Shown here: in pieces, positions 17,710 through 26,287 of the stretch
Layout: every line of letters begins with the position of its first letter
How positions within the stretch are numbered: position 1 is the first letter of the stretch
Source of the DNA: an uncultured Hyphomonadaceae bacterium
GTDB lineage: Bacteria > Pseudomonadota > Alphaproteobacteria > Caulobacterales > Hyphomonadaceae
DNA length: 64,000 nt
Direction: 5' to 3'
Assembly: GCA_913057945.1 (NCBI GenBank)
Contig: CAJXOF010000002.1
Coordinates: forward strand, 62,001 to 126,000
The notes under the pieces: model-generated
The model's input: only the letters and a program-made list of their open reading frames with translations
The model's database searches: none
Told to the model about the DNA's origin: nothing
Translations under genes and position numbers: made by a program

Positions 17710-18717
17710 TTAGAGGAGTTTCGACATGGCGAGCGCGGTGTCGCTCATGCGGGTCGCGAAGCCCCACTCATTGTCATACCAGGACAGGACTCGCACCATC
17801 GTGCCTTCGATCACCTGCGTCTGGTCGAGCGCAAAGGTGGACGAATGCGGGTCATGGTTGAAGTCGATGGAGACAAGTGGCTTGTCGGTGTAGCCGAGCA
17901 CGCCTTTCATCGGGCCGTCTGCGGCTGCCTTGATGGCCGTGTTCACTTCTTCGACACTGGTTGGCTTGCCGGCATCAAAGACGAGGTCGATCATCGAGAC
18001 GTTCGGCGTTGGGACGCGGATGGCGGAGCCATCCAGCTTGCCCTTCAGTTCCGGCAGGACGAGGCCAACCGCTTTCGCAGCGCCGGTCGAGGTCGGGATC
18101 ATGGAGATCGCTGCGGCGCGGCCGCGATAGAGGTCCTTGTGCATCCGGTCGAGGGTCGGCTGGTCGCCCGTATAGGAGTGGACCGTCGTCATGTAGCCGC
18201 GCTTGATGCCGACCGTGTCGTTCAGGACCTTGGCGACCGGCGACAGGCAGTTCGTGGTGCAGGACGCATTGGAGACAACGAGGTCATCCTTGGTGAGCGT
18301 GTCATGGTTGACGCCGAACACGATGGTCTTGTCGGCATTGGTGGCCGGGGCCGAAACCAGGACGCGCTTTGCGCCGGCTTTCAGATGGGCGGAAGCCTTT
18401 TCCTTGTCGGCGAAGATGCCGGTACATTCCATCGCGATATCGATGTCCAGCTCGGCATGCGGCAGGTCAGCGGGGTCGCGCACGGCCGTGCAGAGGAATT
18501 TGCGGCCGCCAACGATGATCGTGTCACCGTCCACTTCAACCGGCTGGTTCAACCGGCCATGCACGGAATCATACTGCAGGAGGTGGGCATTGGTGGCCAC
18601 GGGGCCGAGGTCGTTGATGGCGACGACTTCGATGTCCTTGCGGTCATGCTCGATGATGGAACGCAGAACGAGACGGCCAATGCGGCCAAAACCATTGATT
18701 GCAACGCGAACGGCCAT
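17710..18717 (-). CDS. gap: Glyceraldehyde-3-phosphate dehydrogenase
   Basis: A 335-residue NAD(P)-dependent enzyme of glycolysis and gluconeogenesis. The Rossmann motif INGFGRIGR is at the N-terminus and SNASCTTNC (catalytic cysteine near 155) in the middle; HSYTGDQ, GAAKAVGLVLPEL and WYDNEWGF complete the set. AAAGGAG precedes the ATG. It is divergent from an aldo/keto reductase gene, and a 14-base near-perfect palindrome resembling LacI-family operators lies in the shared upstream region (18823-18836). Confidence 0.97.
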   Translation of the reverse strand: MAVRVAINGFGRIGRLVLRSIIEHDRKDIEVVAINDLGPVATNAHLLQYDSVHGRLNQPVEVDGDTIIVGGRKFLCTAVRDPADLPHAELDIDIAMECTGIFADKEKASAHLKAGAKRVLVSAPATNADKTIVFGVNHDTLTKDDLVVSNASCTTNCLSPVAKVLNDTVGIKRGYMTTVHSYTGDQPTLDRMHKDLYRGRAAAISMIPTSTGAAKAVGLVLPELKGKLDGSAIRVPTPNVSMIDLVFDAGKPTSVEEVNTAIKAAADGPMKGVLGYTDKPLVSIDFNHDPHSSTFALDQTQVIEGTMVRVLSWYDNEWGFATRMSDTALAMSKLL

Positions 18718-18822
18718 GAAAGATCTCCTTTGGAGCGGCAGGCTATAAATCTGCTGGCCCTTTACGATGCCCGTGCAATTTCGTCCACCCGCCTGCTATG
18801 CGGCTTCCCGCCGCCGACTGCC

Positions 18823-18836
18823 TGTTTACGGTAACA
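18823..18836. promoter_or_regulatory. LacI-type operator candidate between gap and aldo/keto reductase
   Basis: TGTTTACGGTAACA is palindromic at all but one pair and has the central CG of LacI-family operators. It is close to the TGTTAnCGnTAACA form I recall for the alphaproteobacterial carbon regulator CceR. It lies 106 bases before gap and 62 before the reductase. Assignment to a particular regulator is inference. Confidence 0.5.
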
Positions 18837-18897
18837 GTGATCGGGCGTGGACTTGGCCTCACCCGCCTCGTATTCCCTGAACCCCAGAGGAGCGGAA

Positions 18898-19803
18898 ATG
18901 ATGCGTCAGGTAGAGATCGGAGCCAGCGGCCGTCGCGTTGGGGTGCTGGGCTTTGGATGCTGGCGCTTCCTGGGGCATGAATTGTCTCATGCCGAGACGC
19001 TGGTCGAGACCGCGCTGGATTTCGGCATGACCCTGATTGATACCGCCGACATTTACGGCTTTGGCGGGGCGGGGTTTGGCGCGGCCGAGACCCTGCTCGG
19101 CGAGGTCCTGAAGGCAGATCCTGCGCGCCGGGGCCGGATGGTGCTGGCCACGAAGGGCGGAATCATTCCGCCGGCGCCATACAATTCGAGCCGCGCCTAT
19201 CTCATCGAGGCCTGCGAAGCGTCGCTTGCGCGTCTCGGTGTCGAGCAGATCGACCTCTACCAGATTCACCGCCCGGACCTGCTGACTCCCTGGGAAGAGG
19301 TCGCGGGCGCGCTGGAAACGTTGATCGCCGACGGCAAGATCGCGGCGGCGGGGATTTCGAACTTCACCATTGCGCAGGCCCGCGCATTACAGGCGCATCT
19401 CGGCGCGAAGATTGTCAGCACGCAACCCGAATTCTCGGCCCTCCAGCTCCAGCCCATGGATGACGGCACGCTGGACTGGTGTCAGGAGACTGGCGCGCGG
19501 GGGCTGGTCTGGTCGCCTCTCGCCGGCGGGCGGTTGGGGGAGGGGTATGGGCCGCAGGCGGATGACCCGGCTTGTCTCGTAGATGTTCATGCGGCGCTGG
19601 ACCGGATCGCGGCTGCACATGGCGCGAGACGTAGCGATGTGGCGCTGGCTTTCATTCTGATGCATCCGGCGCGGCCTGTCGTGTTGCTTGGCACGCAGAC
19701 GCCCGCACGTCTGAAGGCCGCGACCCGGGCCCTCGAAATCGACCTCAGCCGCCAGGATTGGTACAGCATCATCGAGGCGTCGCGCGGCGCGCCGATGCCA
19801 TGA
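18898..19803 (+). CDS. Aldo/keto reductase
   Basis: A 301-residue NADPH-dependent TIM-barrel oxidoreductase. The catalytic tetrad is readable: aspartate in LIDTADIYG with the tyrosine four or five residues on, lysine in MVLATKGG and histidine in YQIHRPD. The ATG at 18898 (or the adjacent one at 18901) follows an AGAGGAG site; a start further upstream lacks support. The stop overlaps the start of the following DMT-family transporter gene as ATGA, so they are translationally coupled. Substrate unknown. Confidence 0.93.
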   Translation: MMRQVEIGASGRRVGVLGFGCWRFLGHELSHAETLVETALDFGMTLIDTADIYGFGGAGFGAAETLLGEVLKADPARRGRMVLATKGGIIPPAPYNSSRAYLIEACEASLARLGVEQIDLYQIHRPDLLTPWEEVAGALETLIADGKIAAAGISNFTIAQARALQAHLGAKIVSTQPEFSALQLQPMDDGTLDWCQETGARGLVWSPLAGGRLGEGYGPQADDPACLVDVHAALDRIAAAHGARRSDVALAFILMHPARPVVLLGTQTPARLKAATRALEIDLSRQDWYSIIEASRGAPMP

Positions 19804-20729
19804 GGGGCCCCCAGCTTCAAAGCCGCTCTGCCGCCGATTGGGGGCTGTTTGCCCTGCTGACCCTGTTCTGGGCAGGCGCTTATGCGCTCACCCGAGTGGC
19901 CGTGGACAAGGGCAATCCGGATGCCGGCCTGCCGGTGGCCTGGGTGTTGCCGGGGCGGCTGACGATTGGCGCGGTGGTATTGTGGATCATGATGCTGGTG
20001 CGCGGGCAGAGATTGCCGTCCTTCAAGGATCGCAAGCGGTGGCTGGCCATTGTCGGCATGGGGCTCGCCGGGTCTGTCTTTCCCTTCTTCCTGATCACGA
20101 CGGCGCAGGAGACGGTCAATTCCAGCCTCGCTGCGCTCTACACGGCCGCGGTTCCGATCTTCGTGGTGAGCGGCGCAACTTTTCTGTTTGCGGATGAACG
20201 CATGAATCGCGGGACGGCGATTGGCGTGCTGACCGGCTTTGCCGGGGTGGCGGTCCTGTTCGGGCCGGACGCCATGAAGGGTCTCGGCAATGCGACCGTT
20301 GTGGCGCAGCTGCTGCTGATCCTCGCCACGATGAATTATGCCCTGTCCAGCCTGATGGCGCGCGGGGCGCCGAAGATCGCGGCCATCCCGTTTGCCACCG
20401 GTTTTGTCACGCTGGCGGCATTGGTCTCGTGGCCGCTCGCCTTCACGGTGCACCCGTCCGAGGTCAATGCCGACTGGACCCATTGGGCAGCGGTGGTCGG
20501 CCTTGGCGTGATCCCGACCGCGATTGCGCAGGCGCTCTACATGTTCCTGATTGCGCGGACGAGCGCGACCTTCCTGTCCCTGACGGGCTATGCGATCCCG
20601 GTCGTGAGCGCTGTGCTGGGCTGGGTCTTCTTCCGCGAGACGCAGAGCTGGCAGGCGCTGATTGCCTTCACCCTGATCCTGGGCGGTGTCTGGCTTGCGC
20701 GGCGCGGCGGCGGCGTGAAGGCAGGCTAG
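19800..20729 (+). CDS. EamA/DMT-family transporter
   Basis: A 309-residue membrane protein with about ten hydrophobic helices in two EamA-type halves, for example LFALLTLFWAGAYALTRVAV at the start and an AQALYMFLIARTSATFLSL segment in the second half. Such proteins usually export metabolites such as amino acids or purines. The ATG overlaps the aldo/keto reductase stop (ATGA). A strong stem-loop follows the stop codon. Substrate is not predictable. Confidence 0.9.
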   Translation: MRGPQLQSRSAADWGLFALLTLFWAGAYALTRVAVDKGNPDAGLPVAWVLPGRLTIGAVVLWIMMLVRGQRLPSFKDRKRWLAIVGMGLAGSVFPFFLITTAQETVNSSLAALYTAAVPIFVVSGATFLFADERMNRGTAIGVLTGFAGVAVLFGPDAMKGLGNATVVAQLLLILATMNYALSSLMARGAPKIAAIPFATGFVTLAALVSWPLAFTVHPSEVNADWTHWAAVVGLGVIPTAIAQALYMFLIARTSATFLSLTGYAIPVVSAVLGWVFFRETQSWQALIAFTLILGGVWLARRGGGVKAG

Positions 20730-20731
20730 AC

Positions 20732-20780
20732 CTGTCCCTGCACAGGCGACGCCCGTGAAGGCGCCTGGAGGGACAGCTGG
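20732..20780 (+). terminator. Stem-loop after DMT transporter gene (probable terminator)
   Basis: CTGTCCCT pairs with AGGGACAG, and inside it CAGGCG pairs with CGCCTG, giving a long hairpin starting two bases past the stop. Only a short T run (GGATTTTC) follows, so termination strength is uncertain. Confidence 0.55.
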
Positions 20781-20802
20781 ATTTTCATTGGGAGACTGCG
20801 GG

Positions 20803-21162
20803 TCAGGTATCGGGACGTGGCAGGAGTGTGCCGGTCACACAAAGTTTCAGCCGCGCCGGAATGGTGCGGGCTGGCCGTAGCCGGTCGCCCCTTGGCATAG
20901 CCGGATCGGCTGCGCCCATCGCCATCAGGAAAGCTTTCGAGGGTTCGAAGGCGAGCGGGTCGGGTCGGGCCGTGCCCGGCACATCTCCGACGGCGACAAT
21001 GTCCACCGCTCCACGCGGCGAAATGCGGACCAGCATGGCGCGGGCGTCCCGCTGGATGTGGCGCACATGGAAAGTGAGGATCACGATCTGCAGCCAGATC
21101 CAGAACCGGTGCGGCTGGAGGTGCGGGGGCAGGTTTCGCAGGGTGGCGAAGGCGTGGTCCAT
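20803..21162 (-). CDS. Hypothetical protein (119 aa)
   Basis: A 119-residue frame with no recognised domain. It starts MDHAFATLRNLPPHLQP, has a short hydrophobic segment (WIWLQIVILTFHV, about 22-34) and a basic, proline-containing C-terminal half. A GGAGG lies 12 bases before the ATG, a little far. An open frame also exists on the plus strand here but its composition is strongly arginine/serine-skewed like an antisense shadow. I favour the minus strand; even so it may not be a real gene. Confidence 0.45.
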   Translation of the reverse strand: MDHAFATLRNLPPHLQPHRFWIWLQIVILTFHVRHIQRDARAMLVRISPRGAVDIVAVGDVPGTARPDPLAFEPSKAFLMAMGAADPAMPRGDRLRPARTIPARLKLCVTGTLLPRPDT

Positions 21163-21174
21163 GTGCCCATTATA

Positions 21175-21225
21175 CCTCCGCCTGCGGAGGGGGAGGATAA
21201 GTCTTTTTCTTCCCCCTGTTTTTAT
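21175..21225 (+). terminator. Terminator-like hairpin upstream of the LpxH-like gene
   Basis: GGGGGAGGA pairs with TCTTCCCCC (one GU pair, 10-base loop) and is followed by TGTTTTTATT. Just before it CCTCCG pairs with CGGAGG around a 4-base loop, overlapping the second hairpin by two bases. The arrangement fits a terminator, an attenuator or an intergenic palindromic repeat; no plus-strand gene lies directly upstream. Confidence 0.55.
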
Positions 21226-21297
21226 TGCGGTTTTGTGACGAAATTGGGGGATAAATTGTCATAAAACTCATACCGAACCGGATTAAGGGCCGTCATT

Positions 21298-22101
21298 ATG
21301 ACCCGTCCTGATTATCGCTCGATTTTCATTTCCGATGTGCATCTCGGCAGCGCCGGATGCCAGGCCGATGCGCTATGCGCCTTCATGAAAACGCATACGT
21401 CCGAACAGCTCTATTTGGTTGGCGACATCATCGATGGCTGGCGGATGCGCAAGAAATGGTTCTGGCCGCAATCGCATACGAACGTCATCCGCCGTATCCT
21501 GACGGCTGCAAAGCGTGGCACGGATGTCACCTATATCATCGGCAATCATGACGAGTTCCTGCGCGCCTTCCTGCAGTTCCGGCTGGCCTTTGGCGACATC
21601 AAGGTAAAGAATCGCGCCGTGCATGAGGGCGAAGATGGCAAGCGCTATCTGGTCGTGCATGGCGACATGTTCGACGGCATGATGCGGGCCGACCGCAAAT
21701 GGATCATGCATCTGGGCGACCATGCCTATAATTTCCTGCTCTGGACCAATACCAAGCTGAACGCGATCCGCCGCTGGTTCGGGATGCCCTATTGGTCGCT
21801 GTCGCAGGCCCTGAAGAAGCGCACCAAGCGGGCGCTGAACCATATCCACAATTTCGAGGGCCATGTGGCCGACTATTGCCGCCGCAAGGATTTCGACGGC
21901 GCGATCTGTGGCCATATCCACGTCGCCGAAATGCGCGACATAGACGGCATCACCTACATGAATGATGGCGACTGGGTGGAGAGCTGTACCGCCCTCGTCG
22001 AGCATCATGACGGACGCTGGGAACTCCTCCACTTCCAGCCACATGGCGTGAAGGAAAAGACGCCTGCGGCCGAGCCTGCCCGCGTCGAGGCGATGGCCTG
22101 A
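21298..22101 (+). CDS. UDP-2,3-diacylglucosamine diphosphatase family (LpxH-like) metallophosphatase
   Basis: A 267-residue calcineurin-like phosphoesterase. The metal-binding motifs appear in order: ISDVHLGS (residue 10), GDIIDGW (near 45), IIGNHDEF (near 80), VVHGDMFD (near 120) and CGHIHVAE (near 205). The family is annotated as splitting UDP-2,3-diacylglucosamine to lipid X in lipid A synthesis. Many alphaproteobacteria rely on the unrelated LpxI for this step, so this homologue may act on a different lipid or sugar pyrophosphate. AAGGG precedes the ATG. It is followed by the helicase gene 60 bases on. Confidence 0.87.
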   Translation: MTRPDYRSIFISDVHLGSAGCQADALCAFMKTHTSEQLYLVGDIIDGWRMRKKWFWPQSHTNVIRRILTAAKRGTDVTYIIGNHDEFLRAFLQFRLAFGDIKVKNRAVHEGEDGKRYLVVHGDMFDGMMRADRKWIMHLGDHAYNFLLWTNTKLNAIRRWFGMPYWSLSQALKKRTKRALNHIHNFEGHVADYCRRKDFDGAICGHIHVAEMRDIDGITYMNDGDWVESCTALVEHHDGRWELLHFQPHGVKEKTPAAEPARVEAMA

Positions 22102-22161
22102 TCTGCGCAGGGTTTGAGCCCCCCGCTTGACTTCCCATCGATCCGCCGCCACGCAACGTCG

Positions 22162-24885
22162 ATGAATTCCACCCTGAAGGCCATTCTCGGCCCCACCAAT
22201 ACCGGCAAGACGCACTACGCCATCGAGCGGATGACAGGATTCGGCACCGGCATGATCGGCCTGCCGCTGCGCCTGCTTGCGCGCGAAGTCTATGACCGCG
22301 TGGTCGAGCGCAAGGGCGCGGCCCATGTCGCGCTGATTACCGGCGAGGAGCGCATTGTTCCGCCTACGGCGCGCTATTGGGTGTGTACCGTGGAATCCAT
22401 GCCGGCGGACCTGAAAGTCGATTTCGTCGCGATTGACGAGATCCAGCTGGCCGAGGACCAGGACCGGGGCCATGTCTTCACCGACCGTATTCTCAATTTG
22501 CGCGGCAATCACGAGACGCTGTTGCTGGGCAGTGACACGATGCGCGGCGTGCTCCGGACGCTGGAGCTGGGCGCGGAGACCGAGCCGCGTGAGCGCTTTT
22601 CCGAGCTGCGCTATATCGGCCATACCAAGATCACCAAGCTGCCGAAACGCACGGCCATTGTCGCGTTCAGCGCCGACGAGGTGTACGCGATTGGCGAGTT
22701 GCTGCGCCGCCAGAAGGGTGGGTCGGCCATCGTCATGGGGGCGCTGAGCCCGCGCACGCGCAATGCGCAGGTCGAGCTCTACCAGTCCGGTGAAGTGGAT
22801 TATATTGTTGCCACGGATGCCATCGGCATGGGGCTGAACCTTGATGTCGACCGGGTCGTGTTTGCCTCGCGCTCGAAATTCGACGGCCGCCGCCACCGCC
22901 TGCTGACACCGGCGGAATGCGCGCAGATTGCGGGCCGGGCAGGGCGGTTCCGGACCGATGGTGAGTTCGGCGAGACGGCGACTTGCCCCCCGTTTGACGA
23001 GGCCACATGGCAGGCCATCGAGGCGCATCGCTTCGATCCGGTCGATCATCTGCAATGGCGCAATTCGGCGCTGGATTTCTCCAGCTTGCGCCGCCTGATC
23101 CTGAGCCTGGAAAAGCCGTCCGGCCATCCCGCCCTGATCCACAATCCGCATGCGCTGGACGAATGGGTGCTGCGCCGGATAGCGGAAGATGCGGCCATTG
23201 GGCCGAATATTGCGGGCACGCGGCAGGTGCGACGGCTGTGGGACCTCGCCCGGCTTCCGGATTTCCGTAAGGCGGGGCCGGAAGGCCATGCGCGGCTCGT
23301 GCTGGGCCTTGCCGAGACGCTGGCCGATCCGGATGCGCGCCTGTCGGACAAGGGGCTTGAGCGGCGTCTGGACGATCTCTCCTCGACCCAGGGCGACATT
23401 GCAAAGCTGCAGCAGCGCCTTGCCAATATCCGGACCTGGACCTATGCCGCCCATCGGCCGGACTGGCTGGAAAACCCGGAAAAATGGCAAGACCGTACGC
23501 GGGAGATTGAAGACTCCCTGTCAGACGCGCTACACGAAGCGCTCACTGCCCGGTTTGTAGACCGGCGAACCACGGCTTTGCTAGCCAGCCTGAAGAAGGA
23601 AGACGCTCTCGTGACCGAATTGACCCCGGAAGGTGATGTCCGTGTGGAAGGCCATGTTGTCGGACGCCTGAAAGGCCTGACCTTCGAGCCTGTGCTGGAT
23701 GCCCGGACGCTGGAAGGCAAGGCCGTGCGCGGCGCCGCGCAGGCCGCTGTGCGGCCGCTGATCCTGGAGCGGCTGTCGCTGATCGTGGCGGCCCCGGATG
23801 ATGCCTTCAAGCTGAATGATGAAGGCCAGATCGAACATATCAATTCGCCGGTCGCGCACTTGACCAAGGGATCGGGCTGGATGGCCCCCAGGGTCGAGAT
23901 TGTCGGCGCGGCGGAAGTCGACCCGGCCGAGCGCGAAGCGGCGCGCCAGCGGCTGGAGCAATGGGCCGTCGCCGAGATTGGCCGCATCCTGCCAACCCAT
24001 ACCAAGCTCGCTGTCGAAAAAGCCGGTGATGCGCTGGAAGGGCTTGCGCGCGGGATTGCCTATCGCGTGCTGGAGACCGGCGCGGCGGTCGATCTGCGCC
24101 AGGATGATCCGGGCCTGCGCCTGACGGGAGAGCAGCGCGAAGCCCTGAAGGGCATTGGCGTGCGGGCGGGCCGTGTCGCTGCGCATGTGCCGGATGCGCA
24201 AAAGCCTGCAGGCCAGCGCATGATCGCCATCCTGCGCGCCGTGTTCGAAGGCCAGCCCTTCCCTCTGGCGCCGGAAGGGGCGGGATCCTTTGCACTCGAT
24301 GGCACCTGGCCGGAAGAAGCGCTGGCCGCGAATGGCTATCTGCGCTTTGGCCGCCGGGCCGTGCGGGCGGACCTTGCCGAACGTCTGGGCTGGGAAATCG
24401 CCAAGCGCCGCAAGGAAGCGGGCAAGAATGCCTTCCCGATCGAGATCGACCTCGCCTCCGTCGTGTCCTGCCCGGCCGATGACTGGCCGGCCGTGCTGAA
24501 GGGCTTTGGCCTTGCACCGGCGGAAAAGGACAAGGAAACCGACGCCATCGTGCTGTGGCGCTATGCGTCGCGGGCACGCCCCGAAGGGCGCCCGGAAGGG
24601 GGCCGTCCGCAGGGTGGGCGCAACCAGACTGCCGGGAACAAGGGCCCGAAAGGCCCGCGCGGGCCGAAGCCGCAGGGCGGAGGTGGCCGCGCCAATTCAC
24701 GCGGGGCTCCGCCATCGCGTCAGCCGGATCCGGACAGTCCGTTCGCGGCGCTTGCAGCCCTGCTGCCCGAGCCCAAGCCGGCGGCCAGCAAGCCGAAGAA
24801 AAAGAAGCGCAAGCCGAAACCCAGGGCGGAGGCCGCTACGGCAGGCGCAGCTGAGTCAGGCTTCGAGTACAAGCCCTTTCAATGA
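22162..24885 (+). CDS. Suv3-like DExH RNA helicase with basic disordered tail
   Basis: A 907-residue superfamily 2 helicase. Motif I is ILGPTNTGKTH at residues about 8-18, motif II DEIQ near 92, and AQIAGRAGRFRT (motif VI) near 255, so the two RecA domains occupy only the first 300 residues, as in the mitochondrial Suv3 family. A long helical and beta C-terminal region follows. The last 100 residues are Arg/Gly/Pro/Lys-rich and probably disordered, suited to nucleic-acid binding. I chose ATG 22162 because the helicase fold begins at once. The stop overlaps the S4-domain gene as ATGA. A role in RNA decay or processing is inferred from Suv3. Confidence 0.9.
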   Translation: MNSTLKAILGPTNTGKTHYAIERMTGFGTGMIGLPLRLLAREVYDRVVERKGAAHVALITGEERIVPPTARYWVCTVESMPADLKVDFVAIDEIQLAEDQDRGHVFTDRILNLRGNHETLLLGSDTMRGVLRTLELGAETEPRERFSELRYIGHTKITKLPKRTAIVAFSADEVYAIGELLRRQKGGSAIVMGALSPRTRNAQVELYQSGEVDYIVATDAIGMGLNLDVDRVVFASRSKFDGRRHRLLTPAECAQIAGRAGRFRTDGEFGETATCPPFDEATWQAIEAHRFDPVDHLQWRNSALDFSSLRRLILSLEKPSGHPALIHNPHALDEWVLRRIAEDAAIGPNIAGTRQVRRLWDLARLPDFRKAGPEGHARLVLGLAETLADPDARLSDKGLERRLDDLSSTQGDIAKLQQRLANIRTWTYAAHRPDWLENPEKWQDRTREIEDSLSDALHEALTARFVDRRTTALLASLKKEDALVTELTPEGDVRVEGHVVGRLKGLTFEPVLDARTLEGKAVRGAAQAAVRPLILERLSLIVAAPDDAFKLNDEGQIEHINSPVAHLTKGSGWMAPRVEIVGAAEVDPAEREAARQRLEQWAVAEIGRILPTHTKLAVEKAGDALEGLARGIAYRVLETGAAVDLRQDDPGLRLTGEQREALKGIGVRAGRVAAHVPDAQKPAGQRMIAILRAVFEGQPFPLAPEGAGSFALDGTWPEEALAANGYLRFGRRAVRADLAERLGWEIAKRRKEAGKNAFPIEIDLASVVSCPADDWPAVLKGFGLAPAEKDKETDAIVLWRYASRARPEGRPEGGRPQGGRNQTAGNKGPKGPRGPKPQGGGGRANSRGAPPSRQPDPDSPFAALAALLPEPKPAASKPKKKKRKPKPRAEAATAGAAESGFEYKPFQ

Positions 24886-25169
24886 CGGACACGCCGACGC
24901 TGCGCTTGGATGTGTGGCTGTGGCGGGCGCGGTTTTTCAAGACCCGCGCTCTTTCCGGATCCCATGTCCGCAAGCGGGGCGTGCGGCTGACCCGCCATGG
25001 CCAGACGCGGCGCGTTAACAAACCCGGCACGGCAATTTGCGGCGGAGATGTTGTCACGCTCGCACGGGGCGCGCATATCAGGACCGTTGAAGTGCTGCAT
25101 TTGGGCACGCGGCGAGGGCCGGCAGAAGAGGCGGCGTCGCTGTACAGGACGCTGGAGACCGACACATGA
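24882..25169 (+). CDS. S4-domain RNA-binding protein (Hsp15/HslR-like)
   Basis: A 95-residue basic protein. LRLDVWLWRARFFKTRALS and KRGVRL form the S4 RNA-binding fold, as in Hsp15, which in E. coli binds stalled 50S subunits carrying nascent chains. The S4 domain fills most of the protein, leaving a short acidic C-terminus. It overlaps the helicase stop (ATGA) and its own stop overlaps the TerB-like gene (ATGA), so the three proteins are likely made in proportion. Confidence 0.9.
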   Translation: MTDTPTLRLDVWLWRARFFKTRALSGSHVRKRGVRLTRHGQTRRVNKPGTAICGGDVVTLARGAHIRTVEVLHLGTRRGPAEEAASLYRTLETDT

Positions 25170-25612
25170 TGAACGCGTTGAAGAATTTCTTCCGGCAGAA
25201 GACCCCCGCGGAAAAGCCGATGGACCCACAGGTCGCGGCCGCGGCGCTGCTGGTCGAGGCGGCCCTGTCGGACGGGGTCTATGTGAACATTGAAAGCGAC
25301 GTGATCGCCGAAATCCTGCTGGAGGCGTTCAAATTTGACGCTGACAAGGCCGATGCGGTGCTCGCCGAAGGCGAGGCGCTGGCCGAGGAGGCAGTGGGCT
25401 CGCACCAGTTCACCAAGCATGTGAAGAAGCTGCCCGTCGAGGAGCGGGTCTCGATCATCGAGGGCCTCTACCGCGTCGCGCTGGCTGATGGCGAGAAGAG
25501 CGACATCGAGGACGCCTATATCCGTCATGTCGCCTCGCTGCTGCACATCGACGACATTTCAAGGGCCCAGGCGCGGCAGGCGGCTGAAAAGCGGATCGCT
25601 GACGCTTCCTGA
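25166..25612 (+). CDS. TerB-family protein
   Basis: A 148-residue, mainly helical acidic protein. [14 protein letters not shown] and [20 protein letters not shown] are the two-fold helical repeats with acidic DG/DGE turns typical of the TerB-like (tellurite-resistance B) domain, thought to bind metal. There is no tellurite operon here, so a role in tellurite resistance should not be assumed. The ATG overlaps the S4 gene stop; a second methionine follows directly. Confidence 0.85.
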   Translation: MMNALKNFFRQKTPAEKPMDPQVAAAALLVEAALSDGVYVNIESDVIAEILLEAFKFDADKADAVLAEGEALAEEAVGSHQFTKHVKKLPVEERVSIIEGLYRVALADGEKSDIEDAYIRHVASLLHIDDISRAQARQAAEKRIADAS

Positions 25613-25697
25613 AGACTCCTGTCAGATACCCTCATTGACATGCGCGCCTGCGCGCGCCATTTCGCCCGTGCACAACTCCCAGAAGGCCTGCCTGCCC

Positions 25698-26042
25698 ATG
25701 ACCTACATTGTCGTCGATGCCTGTATCCGCTGCAAATACATGGATTGCGTCGAGGTTTGCCCTGTCGACTGCTTCTATGAAGGCGACAACATGCTGGTCA
25801 TCCACCCGGATGAGTGCATCGATTGCGGCGTGTGCGAGCCCGAATGCCCGGTCGAGGCGATCAAGCCCGATACCGAGGATGATCCCGACGCCAAATGGCT
25901 GAAGCTGAATACCGAGTATGCCAAGACCTGGCCAAACATCACCCGGATGAAGGAACCGCCGGCAGACCGGGAAGAATTTGCGCAGGAAACCGGTAAGCTG
26001 GAGAAGTATTTCAGCCCGAAACCCGGTGAAGGCGACGCCTGA
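25698..26042 (+). CDS. fdxA: Ferredoxin (7Fe, FdxA type)
   Basis: A 114-residue ferredoxin starting [17 protein letters not shown]. The cysteines at 9, 12, 17, 21 and 25, then [12 protein letters not shown], match Azotobacter ferredoxin I spacing, which binds one [3Fe-4S] and one [4Fe-4S] cluster. The C-terminal 50 residues are the usual extension of this type. The ATG at 25698 was chosen over a longer frame, which overlaps the TerB gene and lacks similarity. fdxA next to carD is a common alphaproteobacterial pair. Confidence 0.95.
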   Translation: MTYIVVDACIRCKYMDCVEVCPVDCFYEGDNMLVIHPDECIDCGVCEPECPVEAIKPDTEDDPDAKWLKLNTEYAKTWPNITRMKEPPADREEFAQETGKLEKYFSPKPGEGDA

Positions 26043-26059
26043 ATCGGGTCGTCCGAACC

Positions 26060-26100
26060 CTGATTTTGCTGGACTTCTCAATAAACGTTAACAAAATCAG
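26060..26100. repeat. Inverted repeat between fdxA and carD
   Basis: CTGATTTTG and CAAAATCAG form a perfect 9-base-pair inverted repeat with a 23-base spacer that contains AACGTTAA. It is AT-rich and lacks a T run, so it is not a standard terminator; it may be a regulatory site for carD or a weak fdxA 3' structure. Confidence 0.4.
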
Positions 26101-26287
26101 CGGCCTTGGGAACTTTACTCCTGGTTAGCATCTGGGCGTGTCTGTTGAAAAAGCTGCACATTTATGCTATCGTTCAGACTTGAGTAACAACTGACAAGAG
26201 CCGGAAACTTCAACTCAGACCGTCAAGTGCGTCGGACTGAGGGGATTTTTATCGGCTCAAAATGCGTAGAAAAGGGCGATATCCAAC

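Noticed and set aside
16525..18834. A 769-codon open frame on the plus strand across pgk and gap
   Set aside because: It is antisense to two unmistakable genes; in GC-rich DNA the complementary frame often lacks stops. Its translation has no recognisable domains.
21373..23490. A 705-codon minus-strand frame
   Set aside because: Antisense to the LpxH-like and helicase genes, which have clear motifs.
25166..25612. Tellurite-resistance operon
   Set aside because: Only a single TerB-like gene is present; no terC/D/E or terZA genes.
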